64,000 bases of DNA from Candidatus Geothrix skivensis (GCA_016721195.1 JADKIO010000006.1:186001-250000); one strand, 5' to 3'. Positions 50,054 through 58,994 are shown, counted from the stretch's first letter. Notes: generated by a model from the sequence alone, not told the origin. Program-made: numbers and translations.

Positions 50054-50913
50054 GCCGCACCGCGGGCGCCCCGCACCAGCCCCTGCTCCTGGACCGGGAA
50101 CAGCTGTCCGCGGCCACCTTCCAGACCCTCCGCGATCTCCTGCACGAGCACAGTGGCATCGCCCTGGCCGGTCACAAGCTCACCATGGTGCAGTCACGGC
50201 TGGCCAAGCGGCTGCGGTTCCTCGGGCTGAAGACCTATGAGGAGTACCTCCACCGGCTGGAGGATCCCCTGTCGCCGGAGTGGTCCGAGTTCATCAACGC
50301 CCTCACCACCAACCTCACCAGCTTCTTCCGGGAAGGGCATCACTTCACCCGGCTGCCGGAACTCCTGAGGACCCTGCCCACGGCCTCCCGCCGCCTCCGG
50401 ATCTGGAGCGCGGGCTGCTCCACCGGGGAGGAACCCTACACCCTGGCCATGACGCTCCTGAAGGCCTTCGGCGCCACCACCCCCACCCAGATCCTGGCCA
50501 CGGACCTCGATACCGCCGTGCTGGATACGGCCGCCCGGGGCATCTATCCCCTGGCCCGCATCGAGGGCCTGGAGGACAGCTGGAAGCGGCTGGCCTTCCT
50601 CCGGGGCGCGGGACCGCAGAGCGGCCAGGTCCGGGTCCGACCCGAGCTGCGGGAGCGCATCGCCTTCGAGCAGCTGAACCTCCTGGACGACAAGTGGTCC
50701 ATCGGGAGCGAGCCCTTCCAGGCCATCTTCTGCCGCAACGTCATGATCTATTTCGACAAGCCCACCCAGCGGAAGCTCCTCAAGCGGTTCCATGATCTGC
50801 TGGAGCCGGAGGGCCTCCTCTTCGTGGGGCATTCCGAAGCCCTGCTGGATGCCGCCCTGGGCTTCCAGTCCCTGGGGCAGACCATCTACCGGCGCAAGTC
50901 GGCCGTGCCATGA
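50050..50913 (+). CDS. cheR: Chemoreceptor methyltransferase CheR
   Basis: The 287-residue enzyme has the N-terminal helical domain (FQTLRDLLHEHSGIALAGHK) and the SAM-binding motif RIWSAGCSTGEEPYTLAM, then AIFCRNVMIYFDKPTQRKLL. It methylates glutamates in chemoreceptors. The beta-subdomain that recognises W-x-x-F tails should be present at this length, matching the DWEAF and QWEAF ends of both receptors in this window. It overlaps cheA and cheD by 4 nt each. Confidence 0.95.
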   Translation: MSRTAGAPHQPLLLDREQLSAATFQTLRDLLHEHSGIALAGHKLTMVQSRLAKRLRFLGLKTYEEYLHRLEDPLSPEWSEFINALTTNLTSFFREGHHFTRLPELLRTLPTASRRLRIWSAGCSTGEEPYTLAMTLLKAFGATTPTQILATDLDTAVLDTAARGIYPLARIEGLEDSWKRLAFLRGAGPQSGQVRVRPELRERIAFEQLNLLDDKWSIGSEPFQAIFCRNVMIYFDKPTQRKLLKRFHDLLEPEGLLFVGHSEALLDAALGFQSLGQTIYRRKSAVP

Positions 50914-51524
50914 GCCCGCTCGCCGTCCCCCTGGTGCACGGCCGCGCCTCGAAGTACCTGGACCGCACCTTCAACCGCCAGGCCATGAAGATCCTGCCGG
51001 GCGAGTTCTACGCCACCACCGAGGACGAGGTGATCGTGACGGTCCTGGGCAGCTGCGTGGCGGCCTGCCTGCTGGATCCCATCGCCATGGTGGGCGGCAT
51101 GAACCACTTCATGCTGCCCATGAAGCACGGCGACCGCGATCCGGACGTGTTCTTCGCGGCACGGTACGGCGCGGCGGCCATGGAATACCTCATCAACAAC
51201 CTGCTGCACCTGGGCGCCCAGCGGGATCGCCTGGTGGCCAAGGCCTTTGGAGGGGGACGGGTGATGCGGGGCATCTCCACGGACGTGGGGGGCCAGAACG
51301 CGGACTTCGTCCGGGAGTTCCTGCGCAACGAGGACATCCCCATCTGGGGCGAGGACATGGGTGGTCCCTACCCCCGCAAGGTCTACTTCTTCCCCCACAC
51401 GGGCCAGGTGCTGGTCAAGCGGATGGAGACCACCCACAACGACACGGTCTACCACCGCGAGTTGACGTATATCCAGGAAGTCACCGGCAAGCCGATGAGT
51501 GGTGACGTGGAGCTGTTCACATGA
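50910..51524 (+). CDS. cheD: Chemoreceptor glutamine deamidase CheD
   Basis: The 204-residue protein has the catalytic Cys in VTVLGSCVAACLLDP and the His in MVGGMNHFMLPMKHG, then VAKAFGGGRVM. CheD deamidates glutamines in receptors and, in many species, is a docking partner of CheC or CheY. There is no cheC in the window. A roughly 35-residue N-terminal extension precedes the conserved core. It overlaps both neighbours by 4 nt. Confidence 0.93.
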   Translation: MSPLAVPLVHGRASKYLDRTFNRQAMKILPGEFYATTEDEVIVTVLGSCVAACLLDPIAMVGGMNHFMLPMKHGDRDPDVFFAARYGAAAMEYLINNLLHLGAQRDRLVAKAFGGGRVMRGISTDVGGQNADFVREFLRNEDIPIWGEDMGGPYPRKVYFFPHTGQVLVKRMETTHNDTVYHRELTYIQEVTGKPMSGDVELFT

Positions 51525-52576
51525 ACCAAGATCGGAAGCGGCGGGTCCTGATCGTCGATGACAGTGCCCTGGTGCGCCAGGTGCTGACCAACATCCTGTC
51601 CCGCCACCCCCTGCTGGAGGTGGTCGGCATCGCCAAGGATCCCTACGATGCCCGGGAGCGCATCAAAGAACTGGATCCGGACGTGCTCACCCTGGACGTC
51701 GAGATGCCCCGCATGGATGGGCTCACCTTCCTCGGCAAGCTCATGAAGGCCCACCCGATGCCCGCCGTGATGCTGTCGAGCCTGACGGCCAAGGGCACCA
51801 CCACGGCCCTGGACGCCCTGGATCTGGGCGCCGTGGACGTGATCGGCAAGCCCACCATGGACCAGGCCCGGGGCCTGGAGGCCATGGGCGCCGAGATCGC
51901 CGAAACGGTCTACGCGGCCTCCCTGGCCCGGGTGAGCGGAGCCCGCGCCCCTTCGCCCGCCGCCCACGCCCTGGCCCCCCTGGCGGCCCGGGCCAAGGCG
52001 GGCCGGGCCCTCATCGCCATCGGTTCCAGCACCGGCGGCACCGAAGCCCTGCGCCAGATCTTCGAGGCCATACCGGAAAACCTGCCCCCCATCGCCGTGG
52101 TCCAGCACATGCTGCCGGGCTTCACCGCCGCCTTCGCGGAGCGCCTGGACCGCAGCTGCCGGGCCCGGGTGAAGGTGGCGGTGGATGGGGAACCCCTGAA
52201 GCCCGGCACGGTGTACCTGGCGCCCAACGAGGCCCACCTCACCGTGGGCCGGCACAGCATGGGCCTGGTGGCCCTGCTGCAGACCGGCGACCGGGTGTCC
52301 CGGCACCTGCCCTCCGTCGACGTGCTGTTCAACTCCGTCGCCGAATGCTGCGGCCAGCACGCCATGGGCGTCATCCTCACCGGCATGGGCGATGACGGGG
52401 CCCGGGGCCTGCTGCTCATGCGCCAGAAGGGCTGCCACACCCTCGGCCAGGACGAGGCCACCTGCGTGGTCTACGGCATGCCCCGCTCCGCCTGGATGCG
52501 CGGCGCCGTGGAGCAGCAGGCCCCCCTGAATGACATCGCCAGCCGCCTGGTCACCTGGTGCGGCCGGGAAGCCTGA
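51521..52576 (+). CDS. cheB: Chemotaxis methylesterase/response regulator CheB
   Basis: The 351-residue protein joins a receiver (VLIVDDSALVRQVLTNILSR, acceptor Asp in VLTLDVEMPRMDGLTFL) to a methylesterase domain with the catalytic triad in IAIGSSTGGTEALR (Ser), VVQHMLPGFTAAFAERL (His) and LTGMGDDGARGLLLM (Asp). It removes methyl groups and deamidates receptors after phosphorylation by CheA. It closes the che operon; the sensor kinase that follows starts 38 bp downstream and may be cotranscribed. Confidence 0.96.
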   Translation: MNQDRKRRVLIVDDSALVRQVLTNILSRHPLLEVVGIAKDPYDARERIKELDPDVLTLDVEMPRMDGLTFLGKLMKAHPMPAVMLSSLTAKGTTTALDALDLGAVDVIGKPTMDQARGLEAMGAEIAETVYAASLARVSGARAPSPAAHALAPLAARAKAGRALIAIGSSTGGTEALRQIFEAIPENLPPIAVVQHMLPGFTAAFAERLDRSCRARVKVAVDGEPLKPGTVYLAPNEAHLTVGRHSMGLVALLQTGDRVSRHLPSVDVLFNSVAECCGQHAMGVILTGMGDDGARGLLLMRQKGCHTLGQDEATCVVYGMPRSAWMRGAVEQQAPLNDIASRLVTWCGREA

Positions 52577-52613
52577 ACCCTTCCACCTCCCTCTCCCAAC
52601 CGGGCTCATCCCG

Positions 52614-54857
52614 ATGTCCTTCCCCCTCCCCTCCATCCTCCTGAGGTCCAGCGTCAAGCGGACCTTCCTGGCGATGTTCGGGGCCTGGACCCTGCTCGTC
52701 GCCTGCATGCTGGGGGTGACCTGGTTCTACTCCATCAGGGAAGAGCGGGAGATCGCGCTCAACCGCGCCGTCGACAGCTACCAGAAGGACCTGGCCTACC
52801 GGCGCTGGGCGGCCCAGCGGGGCGGCGTGTATGTTCCCCTGGATGAAAAGACCCCACCCAACCCCTACCTGGCCGGTCTGCCCCACCGGGATCTCACGAC
52901 CCGGGAGGGCCGTCGGCTCACGCTGGTGAACCCGGCCTACATGACCCGCATGGTGCACGAGCTGGGCAAGGAGGAATACGGGCTGCAGGCACACATCACG
53001 AGCCTGGACCCCCTCCGTCCCGAGAATGCGCCGGATGCCTGGGAGCGGAAGGCGCTGCAGGCCTTCGGGCGCGGGGCCCGGGAGTACTCGGAAGTACTCA
53101 GGGACCAGGGCCGGCCCATCCTCCGCTACATGGGCGCCCTCGCCGTGGAATCCGGCTGCCTGGCCTGCCACGCCCACCAGGGCTACCAAGTGGGGGACAT
53201 CCGGGGGGGCATCAGCGTCACCGTCCCGGTGGGCTCAGGCCCCACCGCCCTCGGCCTGGACCACACAGCGGTCTCCATCACCGCCATCCTCGTCTTCTGG
53301 CTCCTGGGCAGCACAGGGATCTCACTCTGGGTGCGGAAAGTGGCCCGTTCCACCCGGGACCAGCGCCAGATGATGGCCGCGCTGAAGGACAGCTCGCATC
53401 GGTTCCGGCACCTCTTCCAGTCCTCGCCCGCCCCCATGTTCATCCATCGCAATGGCCGCCTCATCGACGCCAACCGGGCCGCCGCCCATCTCCTGGATGC
53501 CGAGCACCCGGACCAGCTGCTGGGCCTGGAGGTCATGAGCCTCATCCATCCTGACTTCCGGGGCCCAGCCGCGGAGCGCATCCACGCCCTGCTGACCACC
53601 AGGCAGCCCCCGCCGCTGGTCGAAGAGACGCTCCTGTCGCTGCACGGCCGGGAGGTCAGCGTGGAGATCCAGTCCGTGTCCCTCGACCTTCCGGGAGGAC
53701 TGGCGATCCTCGTCTTCGCCCAGGACCTGACCGAGCGGAGGCGCAGCGAGGAGGACCGCCACAAGCTGGAGGTGGAGGTCCAGCATGCCCAGAAGCTGGA
53801 CAGCCTGGGCAGCCTGGCTGGCGGCATCGCCCACGACATGAACAACGTGCTGGCGGCCATCCTGGGCATGGCCTCCCTGCTGCAGATCAAACGCGAGGGC
53901 GACGAACTGTTGACCAAGGCCCTGCGCACCATCGAGAACGCCGCCGGCCGGGGCCGGGATCTGGTGAAGGGCCTCACGGACTTCGCCCGCAAGGGTCTCC
54001 AGCAGGCCAAGCAGATGGAGCTCAATGCCCTCGTCCGGAAGGAGCTGGATCTGCTGATCCGCACCAGCCGCCAGCGGTTCTCCTTCCAGGTGGAGCTGGC
54101 CGATGGCCTGCCGCCCATCATGGGGGAGGCGAGCACCCTGGGCAGCGCCTTCATGAACCTCTGCGTGAATGCCTTCGATGCCATGCCCAAGGGCGGCACC
54201 CTGCGGATCCAGACCTTCGCCGAAGACCACAGTGTGTGCCTCCTGGTGGCCGATACGGGCGAGGGCATCCCGCCGGAGCTCCTCCACCGGGTCACCGAGC
54301 CCTTCTTCACCACCAAGCCCCCTGGCCGCGGCACGGGCCTGGGCCTGGCCATGGTGTACGGCACGGTGAAGGCCCACGGCGGCACCCTCGATATCCAGAG
54401 CCAGGTGGGCCAAGGCACGCGCATCCTGCTGCGGTTCCCGGCGATTCTGGCCAGGCCTGCCCTGGAGAGCCCCGGGGAGGAGGCGGCCCCGGCGCCCGAG
54501 CGCCCCCTGCGCGTCCTGCTGGTGGACGACGACGAGCTCATCCGCAGCATCCTGCCGCCCATGCTCGAGCAGCTGGGTCACCGGGTGGAGATCGCCTCCG
54601 GGGGCCTGGAGGCCATCCGCCGCCTGGACGCGGGCCTGGAGGCCGATCTGGTCATCCTGGACCACAACATGCCGGGCATGACCGGCGCCGAGACCCTGCC
54701 CCGCATTCTCCAGCTGCGCCCCGACATCCGCATCCTCGTCGCCACGGGCTTCCAGGACACCGAGCTGAAGATGCTGCTGCTGGACTTCCCCGCCGTCCTC
54801 ATCCTGCAGAAGCCCTTCTCCCTGGCCGAGCTCCGGCAGGTGCTGCAGGGACTCTGA
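52614..54857 (+). CDS. Hybrid histidine kinase with c-type heme (DUF3365/Tll0287-like) sensor
   Basis: The 747-residue protein (ATG at 52614) has a membrane helix at about 15-40, then a periplasmic domain with DUF3365 features ending in a heme c motif CLACH at residues 182-186 (ESGCLACHAHQGYQVGDI), followed by GGISVTVPV and a second helix near 225-245. A PAS domain, a HisKA domain (His in GSLAGGIAHDMNNVLAAI), HATPase_c and a C-terminal receiver (VLLVDDDELIRSIL) follow. A periplasmic covalently bound heme suggests sensing of redox state or a diatomic gas. It lies directly after cheB. Confidence 0.9.
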   Translation: MSFPLPSILLRSSVKRTFLAMFGAWTLLVACMLGVTWFYSIREEREIALNRAVDSYQKDLAYRRWAAQRGGVYVPLDEKTPPNPYLAGLPHRDLTTREGRRLTLVNPAYMTRMVHELGKEEYGLQAHITSLDPLRPENAPDAWERKALQAFGRGAREYSEVLRDQGRPILRYMGALAVESGCLACHAHQGYQVGDIRGGISVTVPVGSGPTALGLDHTAVSITAILVFWLLGSTGISLWVRKVARSTRDQRQMMAALKDSSHRFRHLFQSSPAPMFIHRNGRLIDANRAAAHLLDAEHPDQLLGLEVMSLIHPDFRGPAAERIHALLTTRQPPPLVEETLLSLHGREVSVEIQSVSLDLPGGLAILVFAQDLTERRRSEEDRHKLEVEVQHAQKLDSLGSLAGGIAHDMNNVLAAILGMASLLQIKREGDELLTKALRTIENAAGRGRDLVKGLTDFARKGLQQAKQMELNALVRKELDLLIRTSRQRFSFQVELADGLPPIMGEASTLGSAFMNLCVNAFDAMPKGGTLRIQTFAEDHSVCLLVADTGEGIPPELLHRVTEPFFTTKPPGRGTGLGLAMVYGTVKAHGGTLDIQSQVGQGTRILLRFPAILARPALESPGEEAAPAPERPLRVLLVDDDELIRSILPPMLEQLGHRVEIASGGLEAIRRLDAGLEADLVILDHNMPGMTGAETLPRILQLRPDIRILVATGFQDTELKMLLLDFPAVLILQKPFSLAELRQVLQGL

Positions 54858-54869
54858 TGGGGCGACGCC

Positions 54870-55835
54870 TCAGGGCGCGGGCGGGGCCTGCCTGGCGGCT
54901 TCGAGGGCCTTCCTGGCCTTTTCCCGCTCGGCGTCGCTGGGGGTGCCCCAGACCACGCGGTTGGGCTTCTGCTTGAGGAGCTCCAGCAGCTCTTCCACGG
55001 AGGCCAGGGAGCGGCGGAGGCTCTTCAGGCTCTGGGCCAGCTCGGGGTGGTCCTGGGCGGCAAAACGCCCCATAAAGGCCTCGGCCTGCTTCAGGGTGGC
55101 CGCCAGGCTGAGAAGGATCTGATCGATCTCGGGGCCCCGCTTCTCCAGGAGGGTCCGCACGGTGCCGAGGCTCTGGTCCAGGGAGGCCAGGGCCTTGTCG
55201 GCCCCGCCCATGCTGCGGTCCGCGTGGCCCACCAGGCCGCGGCTTTCCTGGGCCAGGGCCTGGAACTCCCGCAGGGTGGCGTCCAGCGAGTGCAGGGACT
55301 GACGGACGGAGGGATGGTCCAGCACATCACCCAGGCCCCGCTGCTCGAGGCGGCGGCGCAGGCCATCCACCCCCGCCTGGAGGCTGGCCATGAGGTGATC
55401 CGCCCGCTCGAGCACGCCGGCGATGGACACTCCGGAATCGCCGGGAATCTCGTCCCCGGCGGCGAGGGGCACGGTTCGATCCGCCAGTTCCGGCAGTTTC
55501 AGGTCGAGCATGACGCTGCCCACGCCCTTGGGGGCCAGGCTGGCCCGGGTGCCCCGCCAGAGCTGGATGTCCTCGCGCAGGTTGATGCGGGCCAGGAAGT
55601 GGTAGTCCTTCCCCGACCGGCGCATGTCCACCTTTTCCACCGAGCCCACCCGGTAGCCCTTGAGCTGCACGTCCGTGCCCGGCGCCAGGCCCTCCATCTG
55701 CTCGAGGCGCACCACCAGGGGGTAGGTCCGCTCAGTCACGGCGCCCGCGTTCTTGTAGGCCACCAGGCCCAGGAACAGGGCCAGGGCCACCAACACCAGC
55801 AGGCCCAGGCGGGCATCCTGCTTCTCGAAGTTCAT
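54870..55835 (-). CDS. mlaD: MlaD-type MCE-domain lipid transport protein
   Basis: The 321-residue protein has an N-terminal membrane anchor (LGLLVLVALALFLGLVAYKN) and an MCE domain (LVVRLEQMEGLAPGTDVQLK, then GYRVGSVEKVDMRR). The C-terminal half is a coiled coil (VDGLRRRLEQRGLGDVLDHP and following heptads). MlaD forms a hexameric ring in the periplasm that takes phospholipids to or from the MlaFE transporter. It is much longer than E. coli MlaD (about 183 residues) because of the coiled-coil tail. It overlaps mlaF by 4 nt. Confidence 0.92.
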   Translation of the reverse strand: MNFEKQDARLGLLVLVALALFLGLVAYKNAGAVTERTYPLVVRLEQMEGLAPGTDVQLKGYRVGSVEKVDMRRSGKDYHFLARINLREDIQLWRGTRASLAPKGVGSVMLDLKLPELADRTVPLAAGDEIPGDSGVSIAGVLERADHLMASLQAGVDGLRRRLEQRGLGDVLDHPSVRQSLHSLDATLREFQALAQESRGLVGHADRSMGGADKALASLDQSLGTVRTLLEKRGPEIDQILLSLAATLKQAEAFMGRFAAQDHPELAQSLKSLRRSLASVEELLELLKQKPNRVVWGTPSDAEREKARKALEAARQAPPAP

Positions 55836-56497
55836 GGGGACTCCACAGTCGCGGGGGCGGGGGACAGCTGGAGGCGTTCCGCCTCCAGGGAGGCGAAGGC
55901 CAGACCCTCTTCGGCCGCGATCACCAGGGTGACGGCGGGGCTCTCCGACCAGGCCTGGATGAGGTCCTGGGCGGTGGCCCGGTCCCGGGCATCGAGGCCC
56001 TCCAGGGGATCGTCCAGCAGGATCAGCTCGGGCTCCAGGGCCAGCACCCGGGCCAGGTTCCCGTGCCTGCGGGCGGCGGCGCTCACCGCGTGGGGACGGA
56101 GCTCTGCCACGGCCCGCAGGTCCAGGCGCTGCAGGGCCTCTTCGGTACGGCGCTGCTGGTCCGGCAGGGGGAGGCCGAGGAACTTCAGGGGCAGGGCGAC
56201 GTTCTCCCGCAGGCTGAGGTTGGACAGCAGGCCGCCGGCGGCGAAGGCGAACCCCAGACGGACGTGCCCGGTCAGGGCGAGGACGCCGCCGATGGGCCAG
56301 ACCTCCCGGCCGCCCACCCGCACCCGGCCCCGGGCGGGGCGCTCGGTGCCCGCGAGCACCCGCAGCAGGCGGCTCTTGCCGCAGCCGCTGGGGCCCGTGA
56401 GCAGGAGGTTGCCCCCCCGGGGCAGGGCCAGCTCCAGGCCCTCCAGCAACTGCCGCCCATCCGGGGCCCGCAGAGCGAGGTCACTGGCCTGGATCAT
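55832..56497 (-). CDS. mlaF: MlaF-like ABC ATPase with degenerate catalytic motifs
   Basis: The 221-residue protein has a normal Walker A (GPSGCGKS, residues 35-42), but other conserved sites are altered. The Q-loop Gln (FQSGALF in MlaF) is A86 in AFAAGGLL. The signature LSGG is VSAA (residues 138-141). The catalytic Glu after Walker B is Asp (D163, LLDDP). The H-loop His (VVVSHD) is A195 (LVIAAEE). ATP may still bind but hydrolysis should be weak or absent unless compensated. Yet the reading frame is intact and overlaps mlaD, so the protein is made. It would sit at the inner face with MlaE. Confidence 0.85.
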   Translation of the reverse strand: MIQASDLALRAPDGRQLLEGLELALPRGGNLLLTGPSGCGKSRLLRVLAGTERPARGRVRVGGREVWPIGGVLALTGHVRLGFAFAAGGLLSNLSLRENVALPLKFLGLPLPDQQRRTEEALQRLDLRAVAELRPHAVSAAARRHGNLARVLALEPELILLDDPLEGLDARDRATAQDLIQAWSESPAVTLVIAAEEGLAFASLEAERLQLSPAPATVESP

Positions 56498-56508
56498 CGG
56501 GCCCCCGG

Positions 56509-57294
56509 TCAGAAGTAGAAGAGGGCGGCGATGAGGCCGTCCAGGGCGAAGACGGCCACCAGCGCCGATACCACGGTCTTGGTCACGGCCTGGGGGATCT
56601 CCGTCTGGCTCCGCTGGATCCGCAGGCCGAAGTGGCAGGCATGGAAGGTGATCACCCCGGCGAAGAGGACGATCTTGAGGAGGGTCGCCAGGAAATCCCG
56701 GTTGGAGAGCGTCTGGCGCACCGAGTCCATGTAGAAGCCGAAGGTGACGCCGTACTTGAACTTCGCCACCAGGAAGCCCCCCGCCAGGGCCAACCCGTCA
56801 AAAAACACCACCAGCACGAACACCGAGATGAGCACCCCCAGCCAGCGGGGCAGCAGGAGGTACTGGTAGGGATTGACGCCATGGACGGCCAGGGCATCGA
56901 CTTCCCCGTTGAGCTGCATGGCCCCCAGCTCCGCGGCGATGGCCGTGGCGCTGCGCCCGATCACCAGCACCGCCGTGAGCAGGGGGCCGAGCTCCCGGAG
57001 GATGATGAGCACCATCAGCACGCCGATGTAGTTCTCCGCCCCCAGGCCCGACAGCTGGCTGAAGGCCTGGATGAGGGTCACGGCCCCCAGCAGGAGGGCC
57101 GTGCAGGCCACCAGCCAGAGGGCATCCAGGGCCGTGAACCGCACCTGCAGCTTGGTCTGGTGGGCCACCACCGCCAGCTGGCCCATGGTCAGCAGCAGGG
57201 CATGGCGCAGGGTGCGCAGCACCAGGTGCGCCTGGTCGCCCAGGAACTCCAGGAAGCCGCGAACCGGCGCGCCGAGCCGGGCTAGGTAGGCCAT
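56509..57294 (-). CDS. mlaE: MlaE-type phospholipid ABC transporter permease
   Basis: The ATG at 57294 is preferred to an adjoining GTG one codon earlier. The 261-residue protein has five to six membrane helices and the MlaE family segments LLGAVTLIQAFSQLSGLGAE, LRELGPLLTAVLVIGRSATA and IAAELGAMQLNGEVDALAVH. It forms the membrane part of the Mla transporter. It starts the mlaE-mlaF-mlaD string; a 12-bp gap separates it from mlaF. Mla genes for MlaA, MlaB and MlaC are not in the window. Confidence 0.92.
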   Translation of the reverse strand: MAYLARLGAPVRGFLEFLGDQAHLVLRTLRHALLLTMGQLAVVAHQTKLQVRFTALDALWLVACTALLLGAVTLIQAFSQLSGLGAENYIGVLMVLIILRELGPLLTAVLVIGRSATAIAAELGAMQLNGEVDALAVHGVNPYQYLLLPRWLGVLISVFVLVVFFDGLALAGGFLVAKFKYGVTFGFYMDSVRQTLSNRDFLATLLKIVLFAGVITFHACHFGLRIQRSQTEIPQAVTKTVVSALVAVFALDGLIAALFYF

Positions 57295-57339
57295 CACGCA
57301 TCACCCAAGGGATGGCCCAGGCTAGCAGGATTCCAGGCC

Positions 57340-57963
57340 TCAGCGAGCGGGCACGAACCCGTCGGCGTAATCGATGACGGTCACCACCCGGTACTCCCGG
57401 TGGGGGGCGCGCCCGGCCCCGGCCTGGTGGAAGTCCGGGTTGAAGAGGTTGAGGCGGTGGCCCCGGCCGGGAACGCCATCATCCACCAGCAGCTGGATGA
57501 CCACCTGGCGGGGATCCTCCTCCAGGGTGCCGATGTTCTCGCCGATGGTGCCGTGCCAGGTGCCCAGCCGGTTCAGCCGAGTGGACAGTTTGGCCCCGTC
57601 CGCACCCAGATGCTCGAGGGCACCCCGGGGCCCGATGTCCTGGGCGTGGAGCCGGGCGGCCCGGGCCAGCCCTTCGTTGAACCGCAGGGGTCCCACCGGG
57701 CGCACCGCCTCGAGGAAGGCGATGGCCTCGTCGAGGGCCGCCACGCCTTCCTCCGTGCGCAGGGGCACCCGCCCGGGCCGGTGCCAGAGCATGCCTTCAA
57801 AGAACCCCCGCAGCTCCCGGAGGTGCCGCGCATAGGCCCTGGGCGCCGTGCGGGCATCGCTCATCTCCTGGACGACGGCGCGCTCGAAGGCCGTGGCCTT
57901 GGGCACTGCGGCCTCCTGACCCGGCAGCGCCAGGGCGATCAGCAACAGCGCAGCAAACCTCAT
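57340..57963 (-). CDS. Exported CAP (SCP/PR-1) domain protein
   Basis: The 207-residue protein begins MRFAALLLIALALPGQEAAV, a signal peptide. The CAP domain has ALEHLGADGAKLSTRLNRLG, TIGENIGTLEEDPRQVVIQL and the final DYADGFVP. The usual CAP metal-binding His is seen in ALEHLG and in the GHRLNLFNPDFHQAG segment. Bacterial CAP proteins are secreted, with functions still unclear (some lipid or peptidoglycan binding). It is 42 bp upstream of mlaE on the same strand, so it may be in the Mla transcript. Confidence 0.87.
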   Translation of the reverse strand: MRFAALLLIALALPGQEAAVPKATAFERAVVQEMSDARTAPRAYARHLRELRGFFEGMLWHRPGRVPLRTEEGVAALDEAIAFLEAVRPVGPLRFNEGLARAARLHAQDIGPRGALEHLGADGAKLSTRLNRLGTWHGTIGENIGTLEEDPRQVVIQLLVDDGVPGRGHRLNLFNPDFHQAGAGRAPHREYRVVTVIDYADGFVPAR

Positions 57964-58002
57964 GGGGGCCCCGGGGGATCCCGAAGTATAGAGGCGGATT
58001 GA

Positions 58003-58959
58003 CTAGATTGCCGGTCCATCGATTTCGGCGAAGAGGGGATGGGTGAGGTAGCGCTCGCCGGTGTCGCACAGGATGGCCACCACCACCTTGCCCTCGCCCA
58101 GTTCCTTGGCCACTTCCAGGGCTGCGAAGACGATGGCGCCGGTGCTGATGCCCGACAGCAGGCCCTCCTCCCGGGCCAGGCGGCGGGCGATGGCGATGGC
58201 GTCGTCGTAGCCCACGGGCCGGACCCGCTGGAAGGCCTCGCGGTTCAGGATGGCCGGCACGAAGTTGGGGCCGATGCCCTGGATCTTGTGGGGACCGGCC
58301 TTGCCGGTGCTCAGCAGGGGCGAGGTCTCGGGCTCCACGGCCACCACCAGGGTGCCGGGCTTCTTCTTCGCCAGCACTTCGCCCACGCCGGTCACGGTGC
58401 CACCGGTGCCCACGCCGGCGATGAAGGCATCCAGCTCGGGCACCTGCTCCAGGATTTCAAGGGCGGTGGTGCGGCGGTGCACTTCCGGGTTGGCGGGGTT
58501 CTCGAACTGGCGCACCAGGAAGTAGTTCGGATCGGCGTCCGCCAGCTCCTGGGCCTTGTCCACGGCCGCCTTCATGCCGCCCGAGCCCGGCGTCAGCAGC
58601 AGCTCGGCGCCGTAGGCCTTCAACAACGAGCGGCGCTCCTGGGTCATGGTGTCGGGCATCACCAGGGTGATCTTGTAGCCCTTGGTGGCGGCCACGAAGG
58701 CGAGGCCGATGCCCGTGTTGCCGCTGGTGGCCTCCAGCAGGGTCTGGCCGGGCTTCAGCCGGCCCTTGGCTTCCGCGTCCTGGATCATGCTCAGGGCGAT
58801 GCGATCCTTCACGCTGCCGCCGGGGTTGGCGCTTTCCAGCTTCACGTAGACCTTGGCCGAGCCCTTGGGCACGATGCGGCTGAGGCGCACGACGGGGGTG
58901 TAGCCGATCAGATCGTAGGCGTGCTCGACGCGGTTGGGGCGCTCGGTGGGACGGCTCAT
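58003..58959 (-). CDS. cysK: Cysteine synthase (O-acetylserine sulfhydrylase)
   Basis: The ATG at 58959 with TGGAG 8 nt upstream gives a 318-residue protein. The PLP lysine is in ANPGGSVKDRIALSMIQ, followed by LLEATSGNTGIGLAFVAATK, and the family glycine loop GVGTGGTVTGVGEV. The C-terminal GIGPNFVPAILN segment completes the signature. It makes cysteine from O-acetylserine and sulfide. It is divergent from an Rrf2 regulator, an arrangement common for IscR/CymR-like control of sulfur genes. A good promoter (TTGACA) and possible operator lie in the shared region. Confidence 0.96.
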   Translation of the reverse strand: MSRPTERPNRVEHAYDLIGYTPVVRLSRIVPKGSAKVYVKLESANPGGSVKDRIALSMIQDAEAKGRLKPGQTLLEATSGNTGIGLAFVAATKGYKITLVMPDTMTQERRSLLKAYGAELLLTPGSGGMKAAVDKAQELADADPNYFLVRQFENPANPEVHRRTTALEILEQVPELDAFIAGVGTGGTVTGVGEVLAKKKPGTLVVAVEPETSPLLSTGKAGPHKIQGIGPNFVPAILNREAFQRVRPVGYDDAIAIARRLAREEGLLSGISTGAIVFAALEVAKELGEGKVVVAILCDTGERYLTHPLFAEIDGPAI

Positions 58960-58967
58960 GGTTGGCT

Positions 58968-58994
58968 CCAGAATTCGGGGGACCCGAAGTCTGG
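58968..58994. promoter_or_regulatory. Imperfect dyad over the cysK start site
   Basis: On the minus strand CCAGACTTCGGG, TCC, then CCCGAATTCTGG pair with one mismatch. The predicted cysK transcription start (about 58988) lies inside the dyad, so it cannot fold fully in RNA and is better read as a DNA-level operator for a dimeric regulator. Confidence 0.45.

Noticed and set aside
58968..58994. cysK leader hairpin as a riboswitch or attenuator
   Set aside because: The predicted transcription start lies within the dyad, so the whole stem would not be in the RNA; a DNA operator is more likely.
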